Assembly (NCBI GenBank): GCA_963576725.1
Contig: OY755244.1
Span: 81,959,121-82,023,120, forward strand
DNA length: 64,000 nucleotides
Direction: 5' to 3'
DNA from: Azorinus chamasolen
Taxonomy: Eukaryota; Mollusca; Bivalvia; Cardiida; Solecurtidae
The first letter of the stretch is position 1. Every line of letters starts with the position of its first letter. The notes beneath the pieces were generated by a model. The model had not been told where the DNA came from, did not search any database, and was given only the letters and a program-made list of their open reading frames with translations. Both the position numbers and the translations under genes were made by a program. Shown here in pieces: positions 43,816 to 55,219 of this stretch.

Positions 43816-45439
43816 TTATACGCCCACCTAATAAAGGTGGTCGTATATTGTCGTGGCCCTGTCCGTCCGTCCGTTCGTTCGTTCGTTCGTTCGTTCGTTC
43901 GTTCGTTCGTTCGTTCGTTCGTTCGTTCGTTTGTTCGTTCGTTCGTCCGTCAACATTTTGTTTGTCCGCTGTTTTCTGGGAAAACTATTAGACAGATATT
44001 AATGAAACTTCACACAAATGTTAAATGCATGAAGATCTGAAGCTGAGTTGATTCTGAGGTTCATTTGATTTTTTATTTCAGAGTTATGGCCCTTGTCCTT
44101 AAAAAATATGCAAATAGTTTGTCCGCTGTTTTCTGGGAAAACTATTTGAGAGATATTAATGAAACTTCACACAAATGTTTAATGCATCAAGATCTGAAGC
44201 TGAGTCGATTCTGAGGTTCATTTGATTTGTCGTTTCGGAGTTATGGCCCTTTTACTTAAAAAAATAATGCAAATACATGCAAATAGTTTGTCCGCTGTTT
44301 TCTGGGAAAATTATTTGAGAGATATTAATGAAACTTCACACAAATGTTTAATGCATCAAGATCTGAAGCTGAATTGATTCTGAGGTTCATTTGATTTGTC
44401 GTCTCGGAGTTGTGGCCCTTGTCCTTAAAAATATGCAAATAGTTAGTCCGCTGTTTTCTGGGAAAACTATTTGAGAGATATTAATGAAACTTCACACAAA
44501 TGTTTAATGCATCAAGGTCTGAAGCTAAGTCGATTCTGAGGCTCATTTAATTTGTCGTTTCGGAGTAATGGCCCTTTTACTTGAAAAATAATGCAAATAC
44601 ATGCAAATAGTTTGTCCGCTGTTTTCTGGGAAAACTATATGACAGATATTAATGATACTTCACACAAATGTTTAATGCATCAAGATCTGAAGCTAGGTTG
44701 ATTCTGAGGTTCATTTGATTTTTCATTTCAGAGTTATGGCCCTTGTCCTTGAAAAATATGCAAATAGTTTGTCCGCTGTTTTCTGGGAAAACTATTTGAC
44801 AGATATTTTTGAAACCTCATACACATGTTTAATGCATCTAGACCTAAAGCTAAGTCGAGTCATAGGATCATTTGATTAAATGTTTCGGAGTTATGGCCCT
44901 TGCACTTAAAAAAATAATGCAAATCTATGCAAATATGAGGATGACCATAACTTTTTCATTTAAAATGATATTTGCTTCAATTTTTTTATATGGTTAAACC
45001 TTAATGTGAATTTTCACATATATTGCGGGGGTTTTGATATGTCATTTTATTCTAATGTTATGGTCCTTGAACTTTGTGTGTTTGTTGCTTTGTTAGTCGG
45101 TAAATTTTTAGTTTGTCGGTTGATATAAATGAAACTTAACAACTTAACACAAATGTTTTAAGCAACAAAATTTGAAGCTGAGTTTATTTTGAGGTTCATT
45201 CAGTTTATATTTACAGAGTTATGGCCGTTGCACTTTACAAAAATCTGCAAAAATGAGGATTAGCTGTAACTTTTTTATTTAATAAGATATTCACTTCATT
45301 TTTTAAAAAAATAGTACCACCTTAATATGGAAATCAAGATCTGAAGCACAGATTAGAAAATGTCAACACTTATAAGGCATGTTGAATTGGAGAAAGTTTG
45401 CAAGTGGGCGTATTATGTACCGTATGCGGTACTCTTGTT
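43816..45439 (+). mobile_element. A-family element (copy A3), full length
   Basis: Complete A termini and about seven core units. The microsatellite is expanded: CGTT repeats run from about 43872 to 43945 (some 18 units). Confidence 0.88.
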
Positions 45440-47099
45440 ATAACCTGCCCTGCAGTTCAGAAGAAGGGTAAATCATGTAAAGGCTCCAGAATGCCAAATT
45501 AAAGATTTTAAATAAATTATGAAATAATTTTTAACATGAAATTGTATTACTTGAAAATATTAAGTTCAACTTATGAATATGAAATTATTATGTAATAATT
45601 TATAATAATATTCAAATGCAAAAAATCAGTTTGGAATGCTACATACACATACCTTTTCAGAGGAACAGTTGATTATTTGAGAGGTCATTTGATGGTCTTT
45701 AGTCAGAACTTTGTATGGCCTTGCATAATTAAAATTCCGTGGCTATTAATACATATCAATCTTACAATTAACTCTCTTGTACAAACCACATATGAAGTTA
45801 CATATGTGTCAGATCAGAATCCAAACTGTGTGCTAATTTCAGTCAAATTATGCTCAGCAGTGATAGGGTTTCTGTCATCTGTAATTTGTTTGTCTGAAAA
45901 ATTAACACTTTCAATGGCCGTCTTGTCTATAGAAACGTATAGTGAAAACTTTGAAAATCTTCTTTTCTGAATCTACAGGGTTCTCAGCTTTCATATTTGG
46001 CACATAGCACCATTTTCCGATCCTCTACAAAAGTATATAAATTATGCCCCTGTTGTCAAAATAGGCCCCACCCTAGGGGTGGTCAGTTTTCAATAGAAAC
46101 AATGTATAGTGCAAACTTTGAAAATCTTCTCCTTTGAAACTGGAATGTTCTCAGATTTCATATTTGGCACATAGCTTCATATTTAGGTCATCTACAAAAG
46201 TTATATATATTGTGTCCCTGGTGTCAAAATTGGCACCGCCCCAGGGACGGTCAGTTTTCAATAGAAACATATCTAATTGTCTGGTGAGCGATGTCAGGGC
46301 CATTCTGGCCCTCTTGTTTAAATCACCCATATAAATTATGGCCCTCGGGTCAAAATTGGCCCTGCCCCAGGGGTGGCCAGTTTTTAATAGAAACAAATAG
46401 TGAAAACTTTGAAAATCTTTTTCTCTGAAACCGGAAGGCTCTCAGCTTTCATATTTGGCACATAGCATCATGTTCAGGTCCTCTATAAAACTTTTATAAA
46501 TTGTGGCCCGGGGTCAAAATTGGCTTGCCCCAGGGGTGGGCAGTTTTTCAATAGAAACAAATAGTGAAATCTTTGAAATTTTTCTTCTCTGAAACTGGAA
46601 GGCTCTCAGCTTAAATATTTGGCACAGAACATCATGTTTAGGTCCTCTACAAAATTTGTATAAATTATGGCCCCGGGGTCAAAATTGGCCCAGCCCCAGG
46701 GGTGGGCAGTTTTCAATAGAAACAAATTGTGAAATCTTTGAATATCTTCTGCTCTGAAACTGGAAGGTTCTCAGCTTTCATATTTTGCACATAGCGTCAT
46801 GTATAAATTCAACAATTTGAACCTTTAAAAATCTTCTCCTCTGAATCTACAGGGTTCTCAGCTTTCATCTTTGGCACATAGCATCATCTGTAGGTCCTCT
46901 ACAAAAGTTATATAAATTATGCCCCAGGGGTCAAAATTGACCCCGCCCCAGGGGTAGCCATTTTTCAACAAAAACATATAGTGAAAACTTTGAAGATCTT
47001 CTCGTCTGAAACTGGAAGGCTCTCAGCTTTTATATTAATATTTTTAATAACAACTGGATTGCCTCCCTTGTTGGTAGTAAATCTGCAGTAATATTGCAG

Positions 47100-47510
47100 A
47101 CCCAAACAAAGAAAATTTAACTCTTTACTCCATAAATATGCCTTTCTACACCTTTGCAAAGTAGTAGCCATCTGATCAATCTGCTGTTTGCTTATGATAT
47201 AATATAGTGCAAATTGCATTACATTATTTCATTTTGTGTACAATATACTTATATGTTTACTTAACCCTTTCCCTCATGTTAACACCTTTTCACACATTTG
47301 CAAACAGAGCAGACCCAGATCAGATGGCTCCTATAGCATCTGTTTGATCAGGGTCTGCTCTGTTTATCAATGGAATTTGAAAGATGTTTCTTTACTTTCT
47401 AAAATGGCTACTCTGTCCCACCTTCCATATTTCATTATAACTATTTTGTCCATGAATATTCAGTAGGTATTTAAATTTTGAATAAACATAGAACAGGGGA
47501 AGGGTTGAAA
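47100..47510. mobile_element. K MITE pair within a composite block shared with C2
   Basis: TTTAACTCTTTACTCCATAAA at about 47120 (abbreviated TTAACTCTTTACTCC) and a full copy from TTAACCCTTTCCC at 47262 to GGGAAGGGTTGA near 47508. Order and flanks match 28800-29400, so the MITEs were copied together with their host element. Confidence 0.7.
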
Positions 47511-47959
47511 ATAAATTCAGATATGAATAATAATAACTCATGAAGGTGTAATGAAAATATCTGAAATTTTGAATATAAGTACATGTATAGATTAATTTAT
47601 TCTTTCTGAAATTAAACCAATTTGCCCAGGGAGAGGGTATACATACTTTTGTACATGCTCTTCTTTAGATTTGCATTGTTATATGTTTTCATTTACATTT
47701 TCTTAAATTTTTTTCACTTGAGGTGCTCTACAAAAGTTACATAAATTATGCCCCTTGGGTCAAAATTGGCCCTCGCCAGGGCTGGCTATATTTTCTATAG
47801 AAACACATAGTGAAAACTTTGAAAATCTTCTCCTCTGATTGTCTGGTGAGCGATGTCAGGGCCTTTCAGGCCCTCTTGTTGTAAGAGTTGTTTTTCTGTC
47901 TGTTTGTAACACATCTTGTCGAGTCGAGTTTTCATGTACAGATACGTGTAAATGTGTCG

Positions 47960-48015
47960 CATTGTGTATATGTTGGTGTGAGAGACATCTGTTTTTGTGA
48001 CAAAACCTCTAATTA
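47960..48015 (+). mobile_element. Decayed D-family 3' end
   Basis: GAGAGACATCTG, TTTTTGTGACAAAA and CCTCTAATT resemble the D 3' end (GGGGAGACAT, TTTTTGACAAAAA, CCTCTAGT). Only the tail is recognisable, and it sits just before the exon at 48039. Confidence 0.5.
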
Positions 48016-48038
48016 ACATTTTTATTTGGTTTATTTAG

Positions 48039-48155
48039 GTACCATCCATGGAAAGCAACCACAAGAACAAAAAACGAAATTTGGAAGAGAAACCAGCCAC
48101 ACCTATCCCAAAGAAAATGACCCTCCCTAAGATTGTGTTGGAAACCATGACACTG
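48039..48155 (+). CDS. CXXC protein gene, third exon (basic linker)
   Basis: Acceptor TTTATTTGGTTTATTTAG, 117-bp exon (39 codons, phase 0), donor GTAACA. It encodes VPSMESNHKNKKRNLEEKPA, then a Pro/Lys-rich stretch with PIPKKMTLPKIVLE. Strongly basic and probably disordered, it would follow the CXXC finger directly and could act as a nuclear localisation or linker segment. Placing it in the same gene rests on phase, strand and position. It is not a recognised domain and could belong elsewhere. No further downstream exon was found with confidence. Confidence 0.55.
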
Positions 48156-48159
48156 GTAA

Positions 48160-48410
48160 CAGCAGATTTTTATATCCCTGCAAACTCGGTTGGTTGGTCC
48201 ATTGGTCCATCCGCATTTGAACATGGGTAGATTGTGTTGCAAACTCCTCATTTAGTTTTAAAGTTATTATACCCCCGCAAACTTGTTTGAGGGAGTATAC
48301 TGGAATCGGCCTCTCCGGCGGTTGGTCGGTCATAAGGTTTGTCCGTCCGCATTTGAACATGGGTAGTTTGTGTTGCAAACTTCTCATTCACTTTTAAGGT
48401 TATTAGCTAG
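48160..48410 (+). mobile_element. H-family 5' ends, nested
   Basis: TTATACCCCCGCAAACTTG at 48267 pairs with TTTGAGGGAGTATA in the H 5' hairpin, followed by GGTTGGTCGGTC and TTGTCCGTCCGCATTTG. The flanking sequence (CCATCCGCATTTGAACATGG) is itself H-type, so one H copy entered another. Confidence 0.65.
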
Positions 48411-49320
48411 TCTGTACCAGCTATTGTCATAACTCCGGAGTCCGCGTCGTCCGAAATCTTAACATTGACCATAACTCGAAAAATATAAGAGATATCAACA
48501 TGAAACTTCATAGGTTTGTAGATTTCATTGAGGGAAAGGCCTCGGCATAAGAACCATAACACTTGATTTCAAACTTTTGGATTTATGGCCCTTTATATTT
48601 TTCAAAATGTGTAATTTTGCTGGACAAGCACGAAATCAGACAAGCGTTGGTGCCGCAAGTAGCAAGTTATGGTCACACAATAGACCTTGAGCAGTTTAGG
48701 TACACATTGTGCAGGGGTGAGAACCTTCCGCGGATCCACAGAATTCCGCGGATTTCGTTTCACTGAGGGCTGTTTTTGAGATTGATGTAAATCCGATGAG
48801 AAATTTGAAGGGGGGGGGGGGGGGGGGGGGGGGTTTAATGGCGATTCATTCAGGAAATAATTATTCGCCGATATATTATTTCACTATTCCAAGTAAATCC
48901 GTGTTGATAACATTTATCATGAAACTTCATAGGTTTGTAGATTTCATTGAGGGAAAGGCCTCGACATAAGAACCATAACACTTGATTTCAAACTTTTGGA
49001 GTTATGGCCCTTTATATTTTTCAAAATGTTTAATTTTGCTGGACAAGCACGAAATCAGACGAGCGTTGGTGCCGCAAGTAGCAAGTTATGGTCACAATAG
49101 ACCTTGAGCAGTTTAGGTACACATTGTGCAGGGGTGAGAACCTTCCGCGGATCCACAGAATTCCGCGGATTTCGTTTCACTCAGGGCTGTTTTTGAGATT
49201 GATGTAAATCCGATGAGAAATTTGAAGGGGGGGTTTAATGGCGATTCATTCAGGAAATAATTATTCGCCGTTATATTCTTTCACTATTCCAAGTAAATCC
49301 GTGTTAATAACGTTTATCAC
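48405..49320. repeat. Tandem duplication of about 402 bp with an expanded G run
   Basis: The first 90 bases hold a separate hairpin start (TAGCTAGTCTGTACCAGCTA). The segment beginning TGAAACTTCATAGGTTTG occurs at 48501 and 48920, nearly identical. The copies differ by a G run of 24 (48810-48833) versus 7 at the same place in the second copy. Both include GCGGATCCACAGAATTCCGC. Confidence 0.85.
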
Positions 49321-49495
49321 GTTAACAGGTTTCGGTTCAGCTAATCGAATAACAAGACTCTTGTCCTACAACCAATCAAAACTCTCATATTATGCAGTGT
49401 TCGTTCAACATTTCCAATATGGCATCCTTGATGTGAATTTCTGTATCTGTACTGTCAATTAATCTGACAAAACTGAGAAGCATAGGCAGAGATTA

Positions 49496-50341
49496 CGATA
49501 ACAGTGTGAAAAATAAGTTCTACCCAAGATGGCTAGAGAAAGAAATTACGTTGACATTTGGTAAAGAAACTAGAAAAGTGATAATTATGTCTCCCCCCAT
49601 ATTTATATGGGGGAGACATATTGTTTTCGTGAGAGTTGTCTGTCTGTCCGTCTGTCCGTCCGTCTGTCTGTCCGTCTGTCCGTCTGTCTGTCACACTTTT
49701 TGTCCGGACAATAACTTCAATATGCCTGATGCCAGTTGATTGAAACTTCATATATGGAAAGAGCATAATGAGAGGAAGTGTCATGCACAAGGTCCATAAC
49801 TCTGGCTTCACTAATATTGGAGTTATTGCCCTTTGTACATTTGTTTAATTCTTTCTTGTCCGGATGATAACTCCTACATGGCTCTTGCCATCGTATCGAA
49901 ACTTCATACATGGAAAGAGCATGATGAGAGAAAGTGTCATGAACAAGGGCCATAATTCTGGCTTCAATACTTTTGGAGTTATTGCCCTTTGTTACATTTT
50001 TTGGCCGATCAATAACTCCTGTTTGACTGATGCTATTAGAATGACATTTTATTTTTGGAAAGAGCATGTTGAAAGTAAGTGTCATGCACAAGGGCCATAA
50101 ATCTGGTATCAGTATTTTTGGAGTTATTAGCTGTTATCATTTTCTTCTTGAAAAATGTAGTGTGGAAAACGCATAATGAGGGGAAGTGTCATTTATCAAG
50201 ACCATAACATTTTTAGTGATTTCCCTTTACATATTGTTTTTATTAGAGGGGAGACGTCCGTTTTTTTGACAAAAACCTCTAGTTGGCGATGATTTCGTGA
50301 AACTGAAAGTAAACCTTCTCGAACTAAGGCTCCTTGTGTAA
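49496..50341 (+). pseudogene. Unassigned coding block split by D2
   Basis: Before the insertion the frame reads NKFYPRWLEKEITLTFGKET. After it, in the same frame when D2 is taken out between T and T, it reads GDDFVKLKVNLLELRLLV to a stop at 50339. The upstream start is unclear; a TAACAG acceptor candidate precedes it. A CCAAT box (CCAATCAAAA) is at about 49373. I do not recognise the family. Length and composition look coding but this is weak evidence. Confidence 0.35.
49584..50284 (+). mobile_element. D-family element (copy D2), short
   Basis: Full D termini (AATTATGTCTCCCC hairpin, GGGGAGAC inverse, TTTTT/AAAAA hairpin, CCTCTAGT) with only about three core units. Nearly identical to the outer parts of D1, so it is recent or under shared mobilisation. 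Confidence 0.88.
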
Positions 50342-51370
50342 TACTGTAAACTTTGTTCCAAACAAATGAATTACGGAAAACGCATCCGCGTAGCATTGAA
50401 TACCTTCTGAAAAGCATTAAACATGTCCAGTTATTGAAACGGCGGATTTCCAGTCACAGGTACCGTAAAAACCGGTAAATGCAAGTATTCACCAGAAAGT
50501 TGTTTGTCAATAAATTAGCTATTCATAGGTAATGTTAAAGGAACTGGTCAAGATGTATCGATTGTTATAATAAACCTGTTTAATGAATTAGAAGGTGGTT
50601 TATTGACATAAAAAAGTAATGAGAATCAGAGTTTGAATGTGTACACTTGTTACCTGCTTTATAGTAGTCAAATGGTCTGCCGGGCACCAGTCGCTTCTTC
50701 GCTTCAAGCATTTCCGGGTCACAAAAAATCATGGCTGGCCGAATGTTGACAGCCGCGGGTTGTTTCGAAAACTCTTCAGTTTCGTAGAACCGGTAGTAAC
50801 TTTGAGGTTGACATCGACAGTAAGTTGAATGGTTATGTTAGTTTTATTGAATGAGAGTGGAAAACGGACCATATTATGAGATCTAGTGTGACTTTCGATG
50901 TCATCAGTGGTGAAAATGTGCATGTATGTGTCGGTAGTGACTCGGTCGACTAAATCTAAGCTGGAGTTTATCGTCTCAAAACAGTAATTTTTCGGCTTAT
51001 GATCGGCAATCAATAGTGTGTATTTGAAAGACTGGACATTTCTGCGTGCATTGACTCATATTTGATTGAAATCGAGGGGAAATTGACGTCGTAACAAGAC
51101 GCGGAATGTAGTTGGTGCATTTTTTCTGCCACTTTGGACCATTTAGTTACATACCTTTATATAGTAATATACTATACGAGAAAAAAAAAATTTTTCATTT
51201 TTTTTTCTTTTTTTATAATGTCAAGTTATGATGTCTAAACGTATTTGAAGGTATTTATAAGCAGTATTTGTGAAATGGCCACACGCCTAGCACCTGTGCT
51301 CAAAGCTTGAAGGAAAGTTTTAGTAGCAAAATACATTACCTGCTGTGAAATATGCTTAGGTTATTTGATT
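50342..51370. other. Mostly unassigned, possible TATA-less promoter and first exon near 50.7 kb
   Basis: Around 50690-50830 the base composition changes: ATTTCCGGGT (ETS-like site), ATGGCTGGCCGAATG, a short frame ending in a stop, and a GTAAGT donor after ATCGACA at about 50820. This could be a housekeeping-type 5' exon, but no protein supports it. The remainder has no recognised feature. Confidence 0.25.
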
Positions 51371-52439
51371 TAACCCTATGACCGGATTAAAAAAGTACCG
51401 CATATACCTCCCATTAGCCATACCTCATTATAAATGCTCCCAGCATTCCACAATTAAGATCATTGGTTATTTCAGGTCGGCCATTAACATTGGCGTTTAT
51501 CAGCCTCCTGAGTTTTACACCTTACTAGCTGTCTGGGTCTATTCGACTTTTTACAGTCCTTGCCTACAGCTTCCGTACCGGATTCTGTATTCTACCATCT
51601 ATATATACAGATTACACTGCATATACTTTTTGTGTTTATTCACTTTGTTCCTACGTGTATTGGTTTGTTCCTGCGTGTACCTTGTGCCCTTACAGGATGG
51701 CTTCTAAGCACAAAGCTTCCTGCGGACACTTCACCGCAGACTGGGATACACACTCCACTGTGTGTTTCTCCTGCTGCGGGTGCTCTGCAGAGGACCCTTG
51801 CCAGTTTTCTACTGCCTGGTCTTGAGACCTGGGGGTTAGCCTCTCGCTGAGGCTCTCAAGCCTCTCGGTGTTCATCTACCCCCGCCAGGTCAGGCAGTGA
51901 TCTTTCACGCAAACCTAAGAAACCTACTAAACCCAAAGTTAAAAATGTTTCTTCTTCCAACGGCTCGTCTTTGGTCCCGGGACGAGGGTCCCTCATCCGA
52001 CCAGGGAATATCCCTCTACCAGTGACATCACCATCCGGTGCTTATCACTTTGCTTCTCCCGACGGGGTCTCACCAGGTTTACCTGGTCGACCTCTTCCAG
52101 GTTATCCGGTGCTAGCCACTGCTCTGACTGGATCCGGGTATATAGCTTCTCCGGTGAATACCTCGGGTATCCGGTGCTAGCTTAACAGGTCAACCACCTA
52201 TCTAGGTCAACCACACCTGTTTCTGATACCTGCACTTTCGCTCCGGGTCAACCGACGATTGCAAATCCAATGCATAGTAGCATAGTGGCCTGTGAGGACT
52301 GCTTTGCCATCCTTCCGCCCTTTGTCTGCCCTAGACCCCAGCCTATGTGTCGCAATGGAGTAGTTTCTTCGATCCTTTTCCTCCAAACACAGAGAAGTCA
52401 ACGGTTGGTCCGAGTAAATCACGACCTACCCTACCTCCT
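51371..52439 (+). pseudogene. DIRS-like or gag-like ORF1 relic
   Basis: From ATG at 51698 the frame reads MASKHKASCGHFTADWDTHS then CFSCCGCSAEDPC, a Cys-rich start of the kind found in ORF1 of DIRS retroelements of molluscs. After several frame breaks it continues KPKKPTKPKVKN, then a Pro/Gly/Ser-rich region with repeated LPGRPLPGYPV themes. The base composition (more GC) differs from the surroundings. No tyrosine recombinase or reverse transcriptase was found nearby. Gypsy gag is an alternative. Confidence 0.45.
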
Positions 52440-53354
52440 TGCCGAAGTCTAATCTTCATCAAACTTTGTCAGAATGATTGTCTTTATAAAATATCGGACG
52501 AGTTCGAAAGGGGGGTCATGTGGGATTAAAAACTAGGTCACTAGGTCAAATAGTAGAAAAACCTTCTGAACACTCTAGAGGTTACATTTTTTGTCCAATC
52601 TTCATGAAACGTAATCAGAATGATTATCTGGATAAAATCTCAGACACGTTTGAAAGTTGGTCATGTGGGGTGAATAACTAGGTCACTTGGTCAAATAGTA
52701 GGAAAACCTCGTGAACACTCTAGTTGTCATATTTTCAGCCAAATCTTCATGAAACTTGGTCAGAATGATTGTCTTAATTAAATCTTGAATAAGATTGAAA
52801 GCGGGTCATGAGGTCAAATAGTAAAAAAACAACTTGTGAACACTCTTGAGGTCAGATTTTTAGGTGAATCTTCATGAAACTTTATCAGAAGGATTGTTTT
52901 GATAAAATCTTGTACGAGTTTGAAAGTGGGTCACATTGGTCAAAAACCAGGTCACTAGGTCAAACAGCAGAAGAACATTTTGAACACTCTAGAGGTCACA
53001 TTTTTTGTCCAATCTTCATGAAACTTAGAATAATTGCCTGGATGAAACTTAGGACGAGTCATGTTGGGTCAAAAACTAGGTCACTAGGTCAAATAGTAGA
53101 AAAATCTTGTGAACACTCTAGAGGTCACCCTTTTAGGCTAATCTTCATGAAACTTTATCAGAATGATTGTTTTGATAAAATCTCGGACGAGTTTGAAAGT
53201 GGGTCACATGGGGTAAAAAAATAGGTCACTAGATTAAACAGTAGAAAAACGAATCTTCATGAAACTTATTGGCCCCATCTTCGGGCCATCCAGCTATAAT
53301 TTTAAATCTATGGTAATCAGGTGAGCAATTAAGGGCCATCTTGGCCCTCTTGTT
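52440..53354 (+). mobile_element. J-type HINE-like element, 5'-truncated
   Basis: About six units of roughly 130-150 bp with CTTCATGAAACTT, TCAGAATGATTGTC, GGTCACTAGGTCAAATAGTA and GAACACTCTAGAGGTCA. The 3' end is B-like: CAGGTGAGCAATTA, an AGGGCC-ATCTT-GGCCCT hairpin and CTTGTT. It thus pairs a different core with a B-type terminus. Confidence 0.75.
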
Positions 53355-53411
53355 CAATAAAAGGGGGGAATTGTGCGATTGCGCGTCCTGGCTGCAACAC
53401 TGATATAGATT

Positions 53412-53662
53412 TTTTAAAACCATTTCCCTCATATTAATGCCTTTTCACGCATTCAGAAATAGAGTAGACTCAGATCAGACAGCTCCTGTAGGATCCATCT
53501 GATCAGGGTCTGCTCTGTTTGCTTATGATATGATACAGATCTGATTCTACAGATTCTGTCGGGGCAATAATATCCTGTGTGCATATGCCAACATAAAATT
53601 GAGCTAATAAATGTTCATGATTTCATTATCCCTTACACGAATATAAAACTGGGAACGGGTTA
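53412..53662. mobile_element. K-family MITE, degenerate
   Basis: Left TTTCCCTCATATTAATGCC, palindromic centre (CAGATCAGACAGCTCCTGTA and GGATCCATCTGATCAGGGTC) and right GGGAACGGGTTAA. The ends have diverged. Confidence 0.6.
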
Positions 53663-55219
53663 ATATAGATTTGTTAACACATATCACAGTAAATTTGGTT
53701 TAATATAGATTTGTTCATATACCACAGTCTAGAAATTATATACCACAGAAACTTTGGTAAGTGACCTGACTAGTAAAACTGAGACAGGACCAACAAAGAT
53801 CCTTACCTTTAGATTTTGCCAACCTGTTAAAATATGAAAGAAACATAAGGAAGAAAAAATGCATCATTGTTTACAAACCAAATTAGAGACAAACAGGAAG
53901 TGTACTATCGGGTTGGCTCAGATCAGGGTAGGACAGCATGTTGCACATGCACCAAAATATAAAGTTGCATAAAATCCTCCAGTTTTTATGCAAATTGACA
54001 AAAGAAACTTTTGTGCATTTTTATTCCGAATTTCATTAAGATCGCACAGGGCATTAAAAAGTTATCACAGTGCATTTACTGGTGGTATTGATGTCTACGG
54101 ACTGTACATAGAGTGCAATAACAAGTTAGTAAATGATTGAACTTGATTGATTTGAATTTCTAAACAGCCTTGAAACAATAGAACAATATATGAGAACCAT
54201 GATAAAGAAAGATTCCTTTCAAAATTATGGATATTTTGAAAATTTTCAGGCCAGCAACCCATCTACTACATTTTCAAAGAAATAGTCAAACTATGTCAAA
54301 TATGATTTTGAATGAAAAAACACAGACAGAAAGTTAACTTTTACTTAGTTTATCCCACAAGTGTCCATGCGAAAGAAACAATATGGCTCTGTTTGTACAA
54401 TACATGTTGTGTTTACAACATATGCTTCAGAATTCATGTTTAAAAAAGTCTACGGACTGTACAAACATCATACAGAAATTCTTTATCATAAAACAGTGAA
54501 CTAACTTAGGTTAAGTAGAGTTTACTATTTCTTTTCATATTTGTAAGAGTTCAAATTCCATAAAACATGCTTCTATACTAAAGTTTCAACTGATCATTGT
54601 TTACTGCATGAATAATGTAAAACTTTTGTAATGTCCAATCCGAACATATGAGAAAAACATCAAATCAAATAAAGAATTGCATAAAAAAGTGACAAATACA
54701 ACACTGAAATTCGCAAAGATTAATATGCCATCATATGTGTAATCTTGTATATCTGATAACAGAACTATTCACAGACTACATAAAACATTTGTTTGGTATA
54801 CAGACTGTACAGGAATATGTGCTGCTCTGTTTTGCCTTCAAGTATGATCTTGTTTATAAACAATTTAATCTTAAGAGGAAAATCTAGTAAAAAACTAGTT
54901 TTTAAATAGTTTTTGATTTTCATTAATGTTCACAATACAAAATTATTTCTTATATTTTAAGTTAATTAGTGAATATACACTGAAAAGTTTGAAAATATGA
55001 TAAATTCTAGCAGAAAAATATCAGTCCTACATTTGTGTCTTTAAATAAGTACTATTTAATTACTTTTTAACTGTATCAACCATCATAACATATGATAACT
55101 GTGAAACTATTAACTGTTTAACCCTATATATTATACAAATATGCAAGTCTACGGACTGTACATACTCATTACTTGACTGAAAGCGTCAAGGAAGAGTGTT
55201 CCCTGGAGCTCCTTCCGAA

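Larger units (their letters stand above)
42896..46318 (+). mobile_element. C-family element (copy C9), carrying K and A3
   Basis: C-type 5' end immediately after C8 and C-type 3' end at 46318. The centre (about 43310-45925) holds a minus-strand K MITE, a complete A element and about 490 bp of unassigned AT-rich DNA (45440-45925). Confidence 0.8.
38474..46327. mobile_element. Large TA-flanked element with TGGGTGATTT ends
   Basis: GTTATA then TGGGTGATTTAAA at the left, and TTTAAATCACCCA then TATAAATT at the right. Removing the interval with one TA restores the C-family phrase AAAGTTATATAAATTATGG, so this was a single insertion with TA duplication, as in Tc1/mariner. The interval is swollen by later C7, C8, C9, A3 and K insertions. 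Its own DNA is about 38474-38757 and 40232-42436, with no transposase frame. A 14-bp motif recurs there. Confidence 0.65.
37785..47880 (+). mobile_element. C-family element (copy C6), split by a 7.85-kb insertion
   Basis: C-type start at 37786 and core to 38474. The core resumes in register at 46328 (ATAAATTATGGCCC) and runs to the C-type 3' end at 47880. The second half includes an out-of-place 5' phrase (CAACAATTTGAACC at about 46808) and the composite K-MITE block at 47040-47620. The inserted part is described separately. Confidence 0.75.

Noticed and set aside
51698..52180. A collagen-like or host Pro/Gly-rich gene
   Set aside because: The Cys-rich start and several frame breaks fit a retroelement ORF1 relic better, and no splice signals support a host gene.
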